DNA of 64,000 bases from HK1 sp965215295 (lineage in GTDB: Bacteria > Pseudomonadota > Gammaproteobacteria > HK1). This document shows positions 41,336 through 56,375 of this stretch, in pieces (the first letter of the stretch is position 1; each line of letters starts with the position of its first letter). The DNA lies in NCBI GenBank assembly GCA_965215295.1, contig OZ244045.1, positions 1,240,001 through 1,304,000 on the forward strand. The letters run 5' to 3'. The position numbers and the translations under genes are program-made. The notes beneath the pieces are model-generated. The model was not told the DNA's origin, did no database searches, and saw only the letters and a program-made list of their open reading frames with translations.

Positions 41336-42523
41336 ATGGATCCTCGCACGAATCCCTATGCGCCGGGCGCCGGAACGCCTCCGCCGGAGCTGGCCGGCCG
41401 GGACAAGCTGCTCGAAGATGCTGCGATCGCCCTCGACCGGATACGCAGCGGGCGCGCCGCGAAGAGCCTGCTGTTGGTGGGGTTGCGCGGAGTCGGCAAG
41501 ACCGTCCTTCTGAACCGGATCCATCGCGGGGCCGAAGGCCGCGGGTTCATGACCATCCTGCTGGAAGCGCCGGAGGATCGCTCCCTGCCCGGATTGCTCG
41601 CGGCGCCGCTGCGGACCGCCCTCGTGAAGATGAGCCGGCGCGCGGCAACCAACGACGCGGTGAAACGCGCGCTTCGGGCGCTGAGCGGATTCGTTGGCGC
41701 CATGAGGGTCAGATACCACGACATCGAGCTCGGCATGGATCTCGAAAGCGAGCCGGGTGTCGCCGACAGCGGTGATCTCGACCATGATCTCGGCGATCTT
41801 CTGCGCGCCACCGGCGAAGCCGCCCGCGTCGAGCGCACCGCGCTGGTGCTGATCGTCGACGAGCTGCAATACGTAAAGGAGGAACCGCTCGGGGCCCTGA
41901 TCGGAGCACTGCATCGTTCGGCCCAGCTCCAGCTCCCGGTGACCCTGGTGGGAGCCGGCTTGCCGCAACTCGTCGCCCGCACCGGCGCGGCGAAGTCCTA
42001 TGCCGAACGCCTCTTCGCCTTTCCCGAGGTCGGCCCGCTCGACGCGGAGGCGGCGGCCCTCGCGGTTCAGGCGCCGGCCGAGCGCCAAGGCGTATCGTAT
42101 GAACGCGCCGCACTCGACGCGATCATTCGCCATACCCGGTCCTATCCCTACTTCCTCCAGGAATGGGGCAAGCATTGCTGGGACTGCGCGGATGCGTCTC
42201 CGATCACCGCCGCCGATGTGCGGGCCGCGACGGTCGAGGCGACGGCGGAGCTCGACGCGAGCTTCTTCCGGGTCCGGTTCGACCGGTTGGCGCCATCGGA
42301 GAAACGGTATCTGCGCGCCATGGCCGAGCTCGGCGGCGGCCCGCATCGCTCCGGGGAGGTCGCTCGCGTGCTCGGGAAGGGGGTGCGTTCGGTGGCTCCG
42401 ACCCGGGCCCAGTTGATCGAGAAGGGCATGACCTACAGTCCGGCCCACGGAGATACGGCGTTCACGGTGCCGCTGTTCGACGAGTATCTGCGGCGCGTGA
42501 TGCCGGGCGGCGTCGAAGGTTGA
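41336..42523 (+). CDS. AAA family ATP-binding protein (STAND/Orc1-Cdc6-like)
   Basis: A 395-residue ATPase. Walker A GLRGVGKT (residues about 49-56), Walker B LVLIVDELQ (Asp175-Glu176), a sensor-like LPVTLVGAGLPQL and a C-terminal winged-helix-like part (EKRYLRAMAELGGG ... VLGKGVRSVAPTRAQLIEKG). The N-terminus NPYAPGAGTPPPELAGRD is typical of a group of widely scattered single-gene ATPases of unknown function. No partner gene, nuclease or toxin is adjacent. Its AT-rich palindromic upstream region and its place between the TCA-cycle genes sucAB-lpd and acnA suggest it was inserted as a unit. A role in defence, replication or signalling cannot be chosen from sequence. Confidence 0.82.
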   Translation: MDPRTNPYAPGAGTPPPELAGRDKLLEDAAIALDRIRSGRAAKSLLLVGLRGVGKTVLLNRIHRGAEGRGFMTILLEAPEDRSLPGLLAAPLRTALVKMSRRAATNDAVKRALRALSGFVGAMRVRYHDIELGMDLESEPGVADSGDLDHDLGDLLRATGEAARVERTALVLIVDELQYVKEEPLGALIGALHRSAQLQLPVTLVGAGLPQLVARTGAAKSYAERLFAFPEVGPLDAEAAALAVQAPAERQGVSYERAALDAIIRHTRSYPYFLQEWGKHCWDCADASPITAADVRAATVEATAELDASFFRVRFDRLAPSEKRYLRAMAELGGGPHRSGEVARVLGKGVRSVAPTRAQLIEKGMTYSPAHGDTAFTVPLFDEYLRRVMPGGVEG

Positions 42524-42828
42524 AAACCGCCGGGGTGACATTCCTGTCCACTTTCCGGAAGGGATGCCAACCATGACGTCGAAGATCGAATCGAGCCGTC
42601 CGGGAGACAGGCGCTGGTGTCTCCCGGGATGGCGAAGGGCAGAGCCTGTCGTCCCGTCCGATCTTGCGGCCTCATGGACTGAAGTCCGGGGAAGGCGCGG
42701 GCCGCACCGGCACATCATCCCGCGCTGAACCGTCGTGCCCCCGATGGCCGCGCCTACCATCGAGGAAGGCATTTCGACGATACTATCGCGCATCGCACCG
42801 CTCGAGCCGCCACGCGGAGGTCCCGGAC
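42524..42828. other. gap between the ATPase gene and acnA
   Basis: 305 bases. It holds a perfect 10 bp stem, CCGGGAGACA (42600-42609) and TGTCTCCCGG (42618-42627), with an 8-base loop and no T run. A 51-codon frame from 42573 has no family likeness and was not called. Confidence 0.45.
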
Positions 42829-45495
<2,667 letters not shown>

Positions 45496-45597
45496 GCCGG
45501 CGGACCCGCCCACCGGTCCCGCGAACGGGCAGGCGTGGCGGGCGATCCGGCCACCCCCTCTCTCCTCGCCCACCCCTGAAACACCGGAGACGAGAGC

Positions 45598-45897
45598 ATG
45601 AACGAACAGACGAGAATCGAGGTCGAAGCCGCGGCGTTCCGCCGCTTGGCAAGCCACCTGCGCGAGCACACCGAGGTGCAGAACATCGATCTCATGAACC
45701 TCGCCGGGTTCTGCCGCAACTGCCTCTCCAAGTGGTATCGCGCCGCCGCGGAAGATCGGGGCGTGGAGATGAGCTATGAGGACGCGCGCCGGATCATCTA
45801 CGCGATGCCCTACGCGGAGTGGAAGTCCAGGCACCAGCCGGAAGCCACCCCCGAGCAGCAGGCGGCGTACGAGGCGAGACATCCGAAGCACGAGTGA
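45598..45897 (+). CDS. DUF1244 family protein
   Basis: A 99-residue conserved protein. The family core is clear: FRRLASHLREHTEVQNIDLM, then GFCRNCLSKWYRAAAEDRG with its CxxC pair, and DARRIIYAMPYAEWKS. The paired cysteines suggest metal binding, but no function is established. Stands 100 bp after acnA and 103 bp before purB, in the same direction. GGAGACGAGAG precedes the ATG. Confidence 0.88.
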   Translation: MNEQTRIEVEAAAFRRLASHLREHTEVQNIDLMNLAGFCRNCLSKWYRAAAEDRGVEMSYEDARRIIYAMPYAEWKSRHQPEATPEQQAAYEARHPKHE

Positions 45898-46000
45898 AGC
45901 GCGGACCACGCCTCGATGCGCAACCCGGACGAGCCGGGCGCCGCCACCGGGAGCGCGTGCGGCACGGATCCCCCGAAGCGCGAATGACGCCGGCACGACG

Positions 46001-47368
46001 ATGAAGCTCTCCCCGCTCACCGCGATCTCGCCCGTCGACGGGCGGTACGCCTCGAAGGCCGCCCCGTTGCGGCGGATCGCGAGCGAGTACGGCCTCGTCC
46101 GGTACCGGGTCGCGGTGGAGGTGCGCTGGCTCCGGACGCTCGCGGCGCGGGCGGAGGTCGACGCCATCGCACCGCTGAGCGAGGAAGCGGAGGACTTTCT
46201 CGACGACGTCGTGAACGGCTTCTCGCTCGCGGACGCCGAACGGGTCAAGGCGATCGAGCGCGAGACCAACCACGACGTCAAGGCGGTCGAGTACTTCATC
46301 CGGGAACGGATCGCGGCGTCGGCCGAGCTGGCCGGCGCGCGCGAGCTCGTCCACTTCGCGTGCACGTCGGAGGACATCAACAACCTCGCGTACGCGATGA
46401 TGCTCTCCGACGCCCGCGCCCAGGTACTGCTCCCGGCGATGCGGGAGCTCGTCGATGCGGCGCGCGGGCTTGCGCACCGGCACGCGGGCGCCGCGATGCT
46501 CGCACGCACGCACGGCCAGCCCGCTTCGCCCACGACCATGGGCAAGGAGATGTCGGTCTTCGCCGCACGCCTCGAACGCCGGCTCGACACGTTCGCCGCC
46601 GTCCCCGTCCCGGGCAAGCTCAACGGCGCGGTCGGAAACTACAACGCCCACCTTGCCGCCTACCCCGAGGTCGACTGGCACCGGATCTCCCGGGAGTTCG
46701 TGGAAGGGCTCGGTCTCGCCTGGAACTCGCACACGACCCAGATCGAGCCCCACGACGGCATGGCGGAGCTGTTCCATGCCCTCGCGCGGTTCAATCGGGT
46801 CGTTCTCGACCTGTGCCGCGACGTGTGGACCTACATCTCGCTCGGATACTTCCGCCAGCGGCCGGCGGCCGGCGAGACGGGCTCATCGACGATGCCGCAC
46901 AAGGTCAATCCCATCGACTTCGAGAACGCGGAGGGCAACCTCGGGATCGCGAACGCGGTGCTGGAGCACCTGGCCGCGAAGCTCCCGGTTTCGCGCCTGC
47001 AACGCGACCTCAGCGATTCGACGGCGCAGCGCACCCTCGGTGTCGGTCTCGCGCATTCGCTGATCGCATACGATTCGTGCCTGAAGGGAATCGGCAAGCT
47101 CGACCTCGACGATGCGGCGCTCGCGCGGGACCTCGCCGATGCTTGGGAGCTGCTCGCCGAGCCGATCCAGACCGTCATGCGGCGCTACGGGGTCGAGAAT
47201 CCCTACGAGCGGCTGAAGGAGATGACGCGCGGACGCGCGGTCGATCGCGACACGCTCGTGCGCTTCATCGAATCGCTCGCGATCCCGCGCTCGGAGAAGG
47301 ACGCGCTCCTCGCGCTCACCCCGGCGCGCTACGTGGGCGCGGCCGAGCGGCTCGCCCTCGAACGCTGA
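46001..47368 (+). CDS. purB: adenylosuccinate lyase
   Basis: Acts twice in purine synthesis, splitting SAICAR and adenylosuccinate to release fumarate. The 455-residue protein begins MKLSPLTAISPVDGRYASK, typical of the long PurB type, with HFACTSEDINNLAYAMML, the catalytic His in MLARTHGQPASPTTMGKE, and the flexible signature GSSTMPHKVNPIDFENAEGN near residue 300 with its catalytic Ser. C-terminal QTVMRRYGVENPYERLKE. The same frame is open upstream, but the ATG at 46001 is the family start. Confidence 0.96.
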   Translation: MKLSPLTAISPVDGRYASKAAPLRRIASEYGLVRYRVAVEVRWLRTLAARAEVDAIAPLSEEAEDFLDDVVNGFSLADAERVKAIERETNHDVKAVEYFIRERIAASAELAGARELVHFACTSEDINNLAYAMMLSDARAQVLLPAMRELVDAARGLAHRHAGAAMLARTHGQPASPTTMGKEMSVFAARLERRLDTFAAVPVPGKLNGAVGNYNAHLAAYPEVDWHRISREFVEGLGLAWNSHTTQIEPHDGMAELFHALARFNRVVLDLCRDVWTYISLGYFRQRPAAGETGSSTMPHKVNPIDFENAEGNLGIANAVLEHLAAKLPVSRLQRDLSDSTAQRTLGVGLAHSLIAYDSCLKGIGKLDLDDAALARDLADAWELLAEPIQTVMRRYGVENPYERLKEMTRGRAVDRDTLVRFIESLAIPRSEKDALLALTPARYVGAAERLALER

Positions 47369-47546
47369 CCACCCGCCATCCACCACCCCCGGCACGGATG
47401 GTGTACCAGCTTGACTCTCGACGAGTGCGCACGCCCGGAAATACCCGCTTGACAGCCATGACCAAAGTCAGACCGGGACACTGCCCCGGCACGGTGGCGG
47501 CAGGGCCGCGCGGGAGATCCCGGGCGCCGCCGCGAACGACGGATCG

Positions 47547-48614
47547 CTACCAGGCGGGGCTGCTCGGAGCCGGACACCAGTAGTAGGGCGGCGCGCATCG
47601 CACCCACTGCACCGGTGCGCCGCCGACATCGTCCCGGCCCGGACCCGCGCGACCGTCGGCGGACCACCCCCATTCGCCGGCACTGCCGGGCGACCAGCTC
47701 TCGCCGGTCGGCAGGCTCCGGTATCGCGGGTCGCGATAGGGACCGGGCGGCGATGGATAGAGACTTCCGGGTGCGCCGGCCGGAATCCCGGCACCCGGTT
47801 CGCGGCCCGCGAACACCGGTGGACCCGCCATCGAGGTCCGCATGGCGGATCCGTCGTCGAATGCCGCGGCAGTCACGGGCACACCACCGGGGATGCCGGA
47901 CGGACGTGCCGGGGCCGGAGCTCCGGTGGCCGGACGCATCGTGCCGGCGGCTTGCGCTCCGTGCGAGGTCCCGGGCGTCGCGTCCATCGCGACCTGGCCC
48001 GGAGCACCGGGATCACCCGCCGCGGTGCTCTCGCGCTCCCCTTCTCCGTGGAAGACGAGCACGAGAAATCCGACGATGATCAACGGCCCCCACAGCGCCA
48101 GCAGGCTTCCCAGGCCGCCGGCCTGCTCCTGCGCGGACTCCATGGCGGCGCCGGGGTGCATCGGGGCAGGAGGCGGTGGCGCTTCGATCGATGGTCCGGA
48201 ACCATGAGGCGGAGCCACGCCCGTGCCCACGGCACGTTCCGCCGCGGTACCGGAGGCGGCGGCCGCCTCGGGACCGCGGGCCGTCCCGGTGGTGGCCGTC
48301 GCGGTCCCGGCGCGGGCGGCCCTGGTTTTCGGGGCCGGCGCCCTGGCGGCGGTCTTCGATGGGGATGCGGAGGCGCCGGCCGGAGCGGACTTGTCCGTCT
48401 TCGCCCCCGGTCTCGCAATCTTTCCGGTCGTGCCGCCGGCAGCGGCAGTCGTCTTCTTCCTCGTCGTTCTCGTCTTCGTCGTCTTCTTCGCGACCTTGCT
48501 GGCAACCTTTCCGGCGGCCCTCCCGGTAGCGGCACGGGCGCCGCCGCGCGTGGACTCCGGTGCCTGACGCTCGGGATCCCGCACCGGGTCCTTCTCGATC
48601 CTGTCGTCGGCCAT
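47547..48614 (-). CDS. hypothetical Lys/Ala-rich single-pass membrane protein
   Basis: 355 residues, not recognised. Residues about 30-110 are Ala, Lys, Arg and Thr rich (KVASKVAKKTTKTRTTRKKT), much like a histone H1 or AlgP-type tail; then a low-complexity Ala/Pro stretch; one membrane segment at about 168-188 (GSLLALWGPLIIVGFLVLVF); and a Gly/Pro-rich C-terminal half ending in an aromatic, cysteine-containing WVRCAPPYYWCPAP. With the basic part in the cytoplasm, it would be a membrane protein with a nucleic-acid-binding tail, but this is inference. It stands alone, divergent from purL. The frame is plausible, but low complexity makes the call less firm than for its neighbours. Confidence 0.6.
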   Translation of the reverse strand: MADDRIEKDPVRDPERQAPESTRGGARAATGRAAGKVASKVAKKTTKTRTTRKKTTAAAGGTTGKIARPGAKTDKSAPAGASASPSKTAARAPAPKTRAARAGTATATTGTARGPEAAAASGTAAERAVGTGVAPPHGSGPSIEAPPPPAPMHPGAAMESAQEQAGGLGSLLALWGPLIIVGFLVLVFHGEGERESTAAGDPGAPGQVAMDATPGTSHGAQAAGTMRPATGAPAPARPSGIPGGVPVTAAAFDDGSAMRTSMAGPPVFAGREPGAGIPAGAPGSLYPSPPGPYRDPRYRSLPTGESWSPGSAGEWGWSADGRAGPGRDDVGGAPVQWVRCAPPYYWCPAPSSPAW

Positions 48615-48730
48615 CGCTCGACCCCCCGTTCATTGCCCGGATGCTACCACGCCGAATCCGCACGCCCGGCGCCCCGGCCGGAACGCCGCACCGTCGGCCG
48701 GACGGGTTCGGGTATCATCGCGCCCGCCAA

Positions 48731-52831
<4,101 letters not shown>

Positions 52832-52994
52832 TCGAGGTACGCGGGCGGAAGACGCCCGGTCCGGATTCGCAACGAACGTGTGACCCTTTCGTGAAATTCC
52901 CCGTCCATACTGGCATTCCATCACGGTGGCGCATGCACCCATCGCGTCGGGTGCGGTGTGCCGGGGAGACAATCCGGGACGCGCGGAGTGTGAC

Positions 52995-53975
52995 ATGCTG
53001 ATCAAACGCCCGAACGACATTCAGCCGTCGGAGATCACGCCTCGGTCGATCTTCCGCGAGCGGAGGCGGTTCATGCGCGATTCCGCGGGCCTCGCCACCG
53101 CGGCGATGCTCGGCGGCATCCTCTCGCTTCCAGGGTCGCGCACCGCGGTGGCGCTTGCCGCCGACCCGGACGCCAAGGGGCCGAAACTCGAAGGCGTTGT
53201 CGAGAGTGCCTGGCGGGTCGATGACGAACCGACCCCCTACTCCGACGTCACGAGCTACAACAACTTCTACGAGTTCGGGACGGACAAGCGCGACCCTTCG
53301 CGCTACGCGGGCGATTTCACCCCGCAGCCCTGGAAGGTCAAGGTACTCGGAGAGTGCGAGAAACCGGGCGAATACGACTACGAGGACATCGTGAAGCCCC
53401 ATCGTCTCGAGGAGCGCGTCTATCGCCTGCGTTGCGTGGAGGCGTGGTCGATGGTGGTTCCGTGGGTCGGGATTCCCCTGGCGGACGTGCTGCGGCGGTT
53501 CGCCCCGACCTCGAAGGCGAAGTACGTCGCGTTCCGGACCGTCTTCCGCCCCGAGGAGATGCGCGGCCAGTACCGGCCGGTCCTCGACTGGCCCTATGTC
53601 GAGGGGCTGCGGATCGACGAGGCGATGCACCCGCTGACGCTGCTCGCCGTGGGACTCTACGGCGAGGTGCTGCCCAACCAGAACGGCGCCCCGATCCGCC
53701 TCGTCGTCCCCTGGAAGTACGGCTTCAAGAGCATCAAGTCGATCGCGGCGATCGAGTTCACCGAGCAGCAGCCCCCGACGAGTTGGAACCGGGCCGCCCC
53801 GCGCGAGTACGGGTTCTACTCGAACGTGAACCCGGACGTCTCCCACCCCCGGTGGAGCCAGCGGCGCGAGCGGCGCATCGGCGATCTGTTCAAGCGCGAC
53901 ACGCTGATGTTCAACGGCTATGCGGAACAGGTCGCCGGCCTCTACGCGGGGATGGATCTCAAGTCGAACTACTGA
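52995..53975 (+). CDS. msrP: periplasmic methionine sulfoxide reductase, catalytic subunit
   Basis: Molybdopterin enzyme that repairs oxidised methionine in envelope proteins. The 326-residue protein has a Tat-type signal (ERRRFMRDSAGLATAAMLGG, residues about 22-41), SYNNFYEFGTDKRDPSRYAG, the Mo-ligand Cys147 in YRLRCVEAWSMVVPW, VEGLRIDEAMHPLTLL and GYAEQVAGLYAGMDL, all matching MsrP. ATG at 52995; MsrQ follows 41 bp later as its membrane electron donor. Confidence 0.96.
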   Translation: MLIKRPNDIQPSEITPRSIFRERRRFMRDSAGLATAAMLGGILSLPGSRTAVALAADPDAKGPKLEGVVESAWRVDDEPTPYSDVTSYNNFYEFGTDKRDPSRYAGDFTPQPWKVKVLGECEKPGEYDYEDIVKPHRLEERVYRLRCVEAWSMVVPWVGIPLADVLRRFAPTSKAKYVAFRTVFRPEEMRGQYRPVLDWPYVEGLRIDEAMHPLTLLAVGLYGEVLPNQNGAPIRLVVPWKYGFKSIKSIAAIEFTEQQPPTSWNRAAPREYGFYSNVNPDVSHPRWSQRRERRIGDLFKRDTLMFNGYAEQVAGLYAGMDLKSNY

Positions 53976-54016
53976 TCCGCGGATTCCCGACGAGACGCAC
54001 CGGGCAGCGACATCGA

Positions 54017-54661
54017 ATGAACCAGGAGAAGCGGCTCACCGTCATCAAGGCCGGACTGTTCGCGGCGGCCCTCGCCCCGTTCACGGCGCTGGTCGTCGCC
54101 GGGTTCACGGGCGGGCTCGGCGCGAACCCGGTCGAGGCCATCACCCACACCACGGGTGAATGGACCCTGCGCCTGCTGCTCGCAACGCTCGCGATCACGC
54201 CGCTGCGCCACCTGACGGGCCGGGTGTGGCTCACCCGGCTGCGCCGGATGCTCGGCCTGTTCGCGTTCTTCTACCTGATGCTCCACTTCGCGACCTACGC
54301 GTTGCTCGACGCCTCGCTCGACCTCGCGTACATCGTCGAAGACGTCGCGGATCGCCTGTACATCACCGCCGGCTTCACGGCCTTCCTGATGCTCGTGCCG
54401 CTGGCCGCGACGTCGACGAACGCGATGGTGCGCCGGCTCGGACCGCTGTGGTGGCGCAGGCTGCATCGCCTCGTCTACGCGGCCGGGATCTGCGGGGTGG
54501 TGCACTATCTGTGGCTCGTGAAGGCCGACCTCCGCGAGCCGCTCGTCTACGCCGGCATCCTCACCGTCCTGCTCGCGGCACGACTGCCGGTCGTCGTGAA
54601 ACGGATGCAGGCACGACGATCGAAGAGCACCGGAAGGCGCGCGACGGTCCTGGCCTCCTGA
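54017..54661 (+). CDS. msrQ: heme-binding membrane subunit MsrQ
   Basis: A 214-residue b-type heme protein with about six membrane segments, which takes electrons from the quinone pool or flavin reductase and passes them to MsrP. Heme-ligand His residues are visible in LMLHFATYALL and in the paired RLHRLVYAAGICGVVHYLWL, and the early ITHTTGEWTLRLLLATLAIT is typical. The ATG at 54017 follows AGGAG-like sequence poorly, but this start gives the family length. Confidence 0.94.
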   Translation: MNQEKRLTVIKAGLFAAALAPFTALVVAGFTGGLGANPVEAITHTTGEWTLRLLLATLAITPLRHLTGRVWLTRLRRMLGLFAFFYLMLHFATYALLDASLDLAYIVEDVADRLYITAGFTAFLMLVPLAATSTNAMVRRLGPLWWRRLHRLVYAAGICGVVHYLWLVKADLREPLVYAGILTVLLAARLPVVVKRMQARRSKSTGRRATVLAS

Positions 54662-54716
54662 CCGCACCGGGTTTCCCCGGGTGCGCAACGGCTGGACGGC
54701 GTTCGGATGCCGCGGG

Positions 54717-55142
54717 CTACGATGTGTGGATCGCGAATCCCTCGCGCGACGCGGCCTGATTCAGCCGCGCGTCGAAACAGACGAAGCCGACGCTCGAAGG
54801 ATCCTCCTCGGCAACGGCAAGCGCGGCTGCGAGCTGGAGGCTGTCCGCGGCCCTCAGCGGATGCACGCGGAGCAGCCGCTGCGCCAATGCCTTGATCCGC
54901 CGGCCCGGCTGCACCTCGTACCACACCCGCGACAACGCCTGGAGACGAACGAGATGCTCCGAGACCTCGTCCGCCGTCAGGCTTCCGTCACGTTCCCGCC
55001 TCGAGAGGGCGGCGACGTACTCGATCGGGGCGCCCCACCACACCGCCATCAGGTCGTCCGCTTCGAGAATGCGCAACGCGAGCTGCCGGTGCGGTTCGTC
55101 GACACCGAGGGCCACGAGGGCGGAGGTATCCCAGAAGTTCAC
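54717..55142 (-). CDS. vapC: VapC-type PIN-domain ribonuclease toxin
   Basis: A 141-residue PIN-domain protein. The acidic metal-binding residues appear as Asp5 (MNFWDTSALVAL), Glu41 (APIEYVAAL), Asp100 (RAADSLQLAAA) and Asp124 (FVCFDARLN). It would cut RNA unless bound by its antitoxin. The start overlaps the antitoxin stop by 4 bases, so the two are translationally coupled, the usual order. Confidence 0.9.
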   Translation of the reverse strand: MNFWDTSALVALGVDEPHRQLALRILEADDLMAVWWGAPIEYVAALSRRERDGSLTADEVSEHLVRLQALSRVWYEVQPGRRIKALAQRLLRVHPLRAADSLQLAAALAVAEEDPSSVGFVCFDARLNQAASREGFAIHTS

Positions 55143-55465
55143 CGGTAGCCTTCACGAGAGCCTTCCAGGCGCTCGTCGAGGAGGGCTTCCAGAACCCCGA
55201 CGCCCGAGCGCAGGGGCTGCCCCAGCATGTCCAGGGGACTCCCCGAGCCGCGACGGACCACGATGCCCGCCCGCTCCAGTCGTGCAAGTTTCGCTTCCTT
55301 GTCCACTTGGTCCGCCTCCTTCCCATCCTCCGTGTCGAGTCCCACCGGGACGATGCGCGCGATGGGGGTTCTGCGTTCCATCACCAGCACCGATTCTCCC
55401 GATTTGACTCGGCGAAGATAGGCGCTCATGCCGTCCTTCACTTCGGAAATCGTCGCCCGGATCAT
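55139..55465 (-). CDS. vapB: Phd/YefM-type antitoxin of the VapBC pair
   Basis: A 108-residue antitoxin. The N-terminal part, ISEVKDGMSAYLRRVKSGESVLV, followed by RRTPIARIVPV, is the Phd/YefM DNA-binding fold. The C-terminal part (about 55-108), which should wrap the toxin, is unrelated to the common families. A palindrome covering the promoter lies just upstream and is the likely binding site for autorepression. Confidence 0.86.
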   Translation of the reverse strand: MIRATISEVKDGMSAYLRRVKSGESVLVMERRTPIARIVPVGLDTEDGKEADQVDKEAKLARLERAGIVVRRGSGSPLDMLGQPLRSGVGVLEALLDERLEGSREGYR

Positions 55466-55483
55466 CAGATTTGTTCCCGATTG

Positions 55484-55521
55484 GATATGGCCATGTTAGC
55501 CATATCGAATTGGCCAGACAA
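55484..55521 (-). promoter_or_regulatory. vapBC promoter with overlapping palindromic operator
   Basis: Minus-strand TTGTCT (55521-55516) and TAACAT (55498-55493), 17-base spacer. GATATGGC (55484-55491) and GCCATATC (55499-55506) form a perfect inverted repeat whose 7-base centre is occupied by the -10 box. Binding would block the promoter, as expected for toxin-antitoxin autoregulation. Confidence 0.72.
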
Positions 55522-55738
55522 GCCCGATTCAAGTCGATCGGGCATCGTGCGCACCCATGCCGGGCGGCGGGTGTCGCCGGCGGCCGATCATCCGCCGTGA
55601 TCGGTACGCCGGCGTGCCGGGGACACGACCACGCAGCCATCGTCCACGGCCCCGGACTGACAACGGCGGCTCGATTCTGTAAAAGTCGGCCGGACGGCGG
55701 TACGTCGATACGGCCGGTCGGCCACTTCCCGGGCGACG

Positions 55739-56338
55739 ATGTCGAAACGCAGCCACATCACCGACGAGGATCGGGCGCTCTTCCGCCGGGCCACCGGTGA
55801 CGTGCGGCGCCTGGAGGACGATCGCGCTCCCCCGGAGCGGACCACGACATGGTCGAATCCGCCATCGGTGCGAAAGGACGATCGCACTCCCCAGGAGCGG
55901 ACCGGGAGAAGGCTGCGTACCCGGGATCGGGCGCGGAGCGATCGGTCGGACGGCTCCCGGGAGCCTGTCGCGTCGGAGTGGGCCTCGGACGTCGGGCCGG
56001 GCGATGTCCTGAGCTTCGCCCGCGGGGGAGTCCGGCGGCGCGAGTTGGAGCGGCTGCGGCGCGGCCGCTTCGAGGTCGAAGCGGACCTCGATCTGCACGG
56101 GCGGACCGTGACTGACGCCGGCGCGGCCATCGACCGCTTCCTCGCGGACTCCCGCCGCCGCGGGCGGCGTTGCGTGCGCATCGTCCACGGCAAGGGATTC
56201 GGTTCCAGGAATGGCCTGCCGATCATGAAGGCGCACGTCGATCGATGGCTGCGCACCCGCTCCGAGGTGCTCGCGTTCTGCTCCGCGACGCCGCCCGACG
56301 GCGGCACCGGCGCGCTCTACGTGCTGCTCAGGCGGTAG
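55739..56338 (+). CDS. Smr-domain protein with a repeat insertion
   Basis: A 199-residue protein. The C-terminal Smr domain is clear: EADLDLHGRTVTDAGAAIDRFL (the DLDLHG motif at about 116-121) and VRIVHGKGFGSRNGLP (HGKG at about 150-153), then ATPPDGGTGALYVLLR at the end. Smr proteins of this SmrA/SmrB type are nucleases, SmrB acting on mRNA at collided ribosomes. The N-terminal linker, residues about 22-60, is expanded by a duplicated 20-residue unit (DDRAPPERT / DDRTPQERT). ATG at 55739 (MSKRSHITDEDRALFRRATG matches the usual SmrB start). Confidence 0.88.
   Translation: MSKRSHITDEDRALFRRATGDVRRLEDDRAPPERTTTWSNPPSVRKDDRTPQERTGRRLRTRDRARSDRSDGSREPVASEWASDVGPGDVLSFARGGVRRRELERLRRGRFEVEADLDLHGRTVTDAGAAIDRFLADSRRRGRRCVRIVHGKGFGSRNGLPIMKAHVDRWLRTRSEVLAFCSATPPDGGTGALYVLLRR
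55816..55903. repeat. 60 bp-period duplication inside the Smr gene
   Basis: A 28 bp unit, GGACGATCGC ... AGCGGACC, occurs at 55816-55843 and 55876-55903 with two differences, exactly 60 bp apart and in frame. Confidence 0.8.
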
Positions 56339-56375
56339 CCCGCCGCGCTCCCGTCGCGCGGGCCTGCCACGCCGC

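Noticed and set aside
42573..42728. 51-codon frame MTSKIESSRPGDRR... after the ATPase gene
   Set aside because: Built partly from a hairpin, no ribosome site and no recognisable family.
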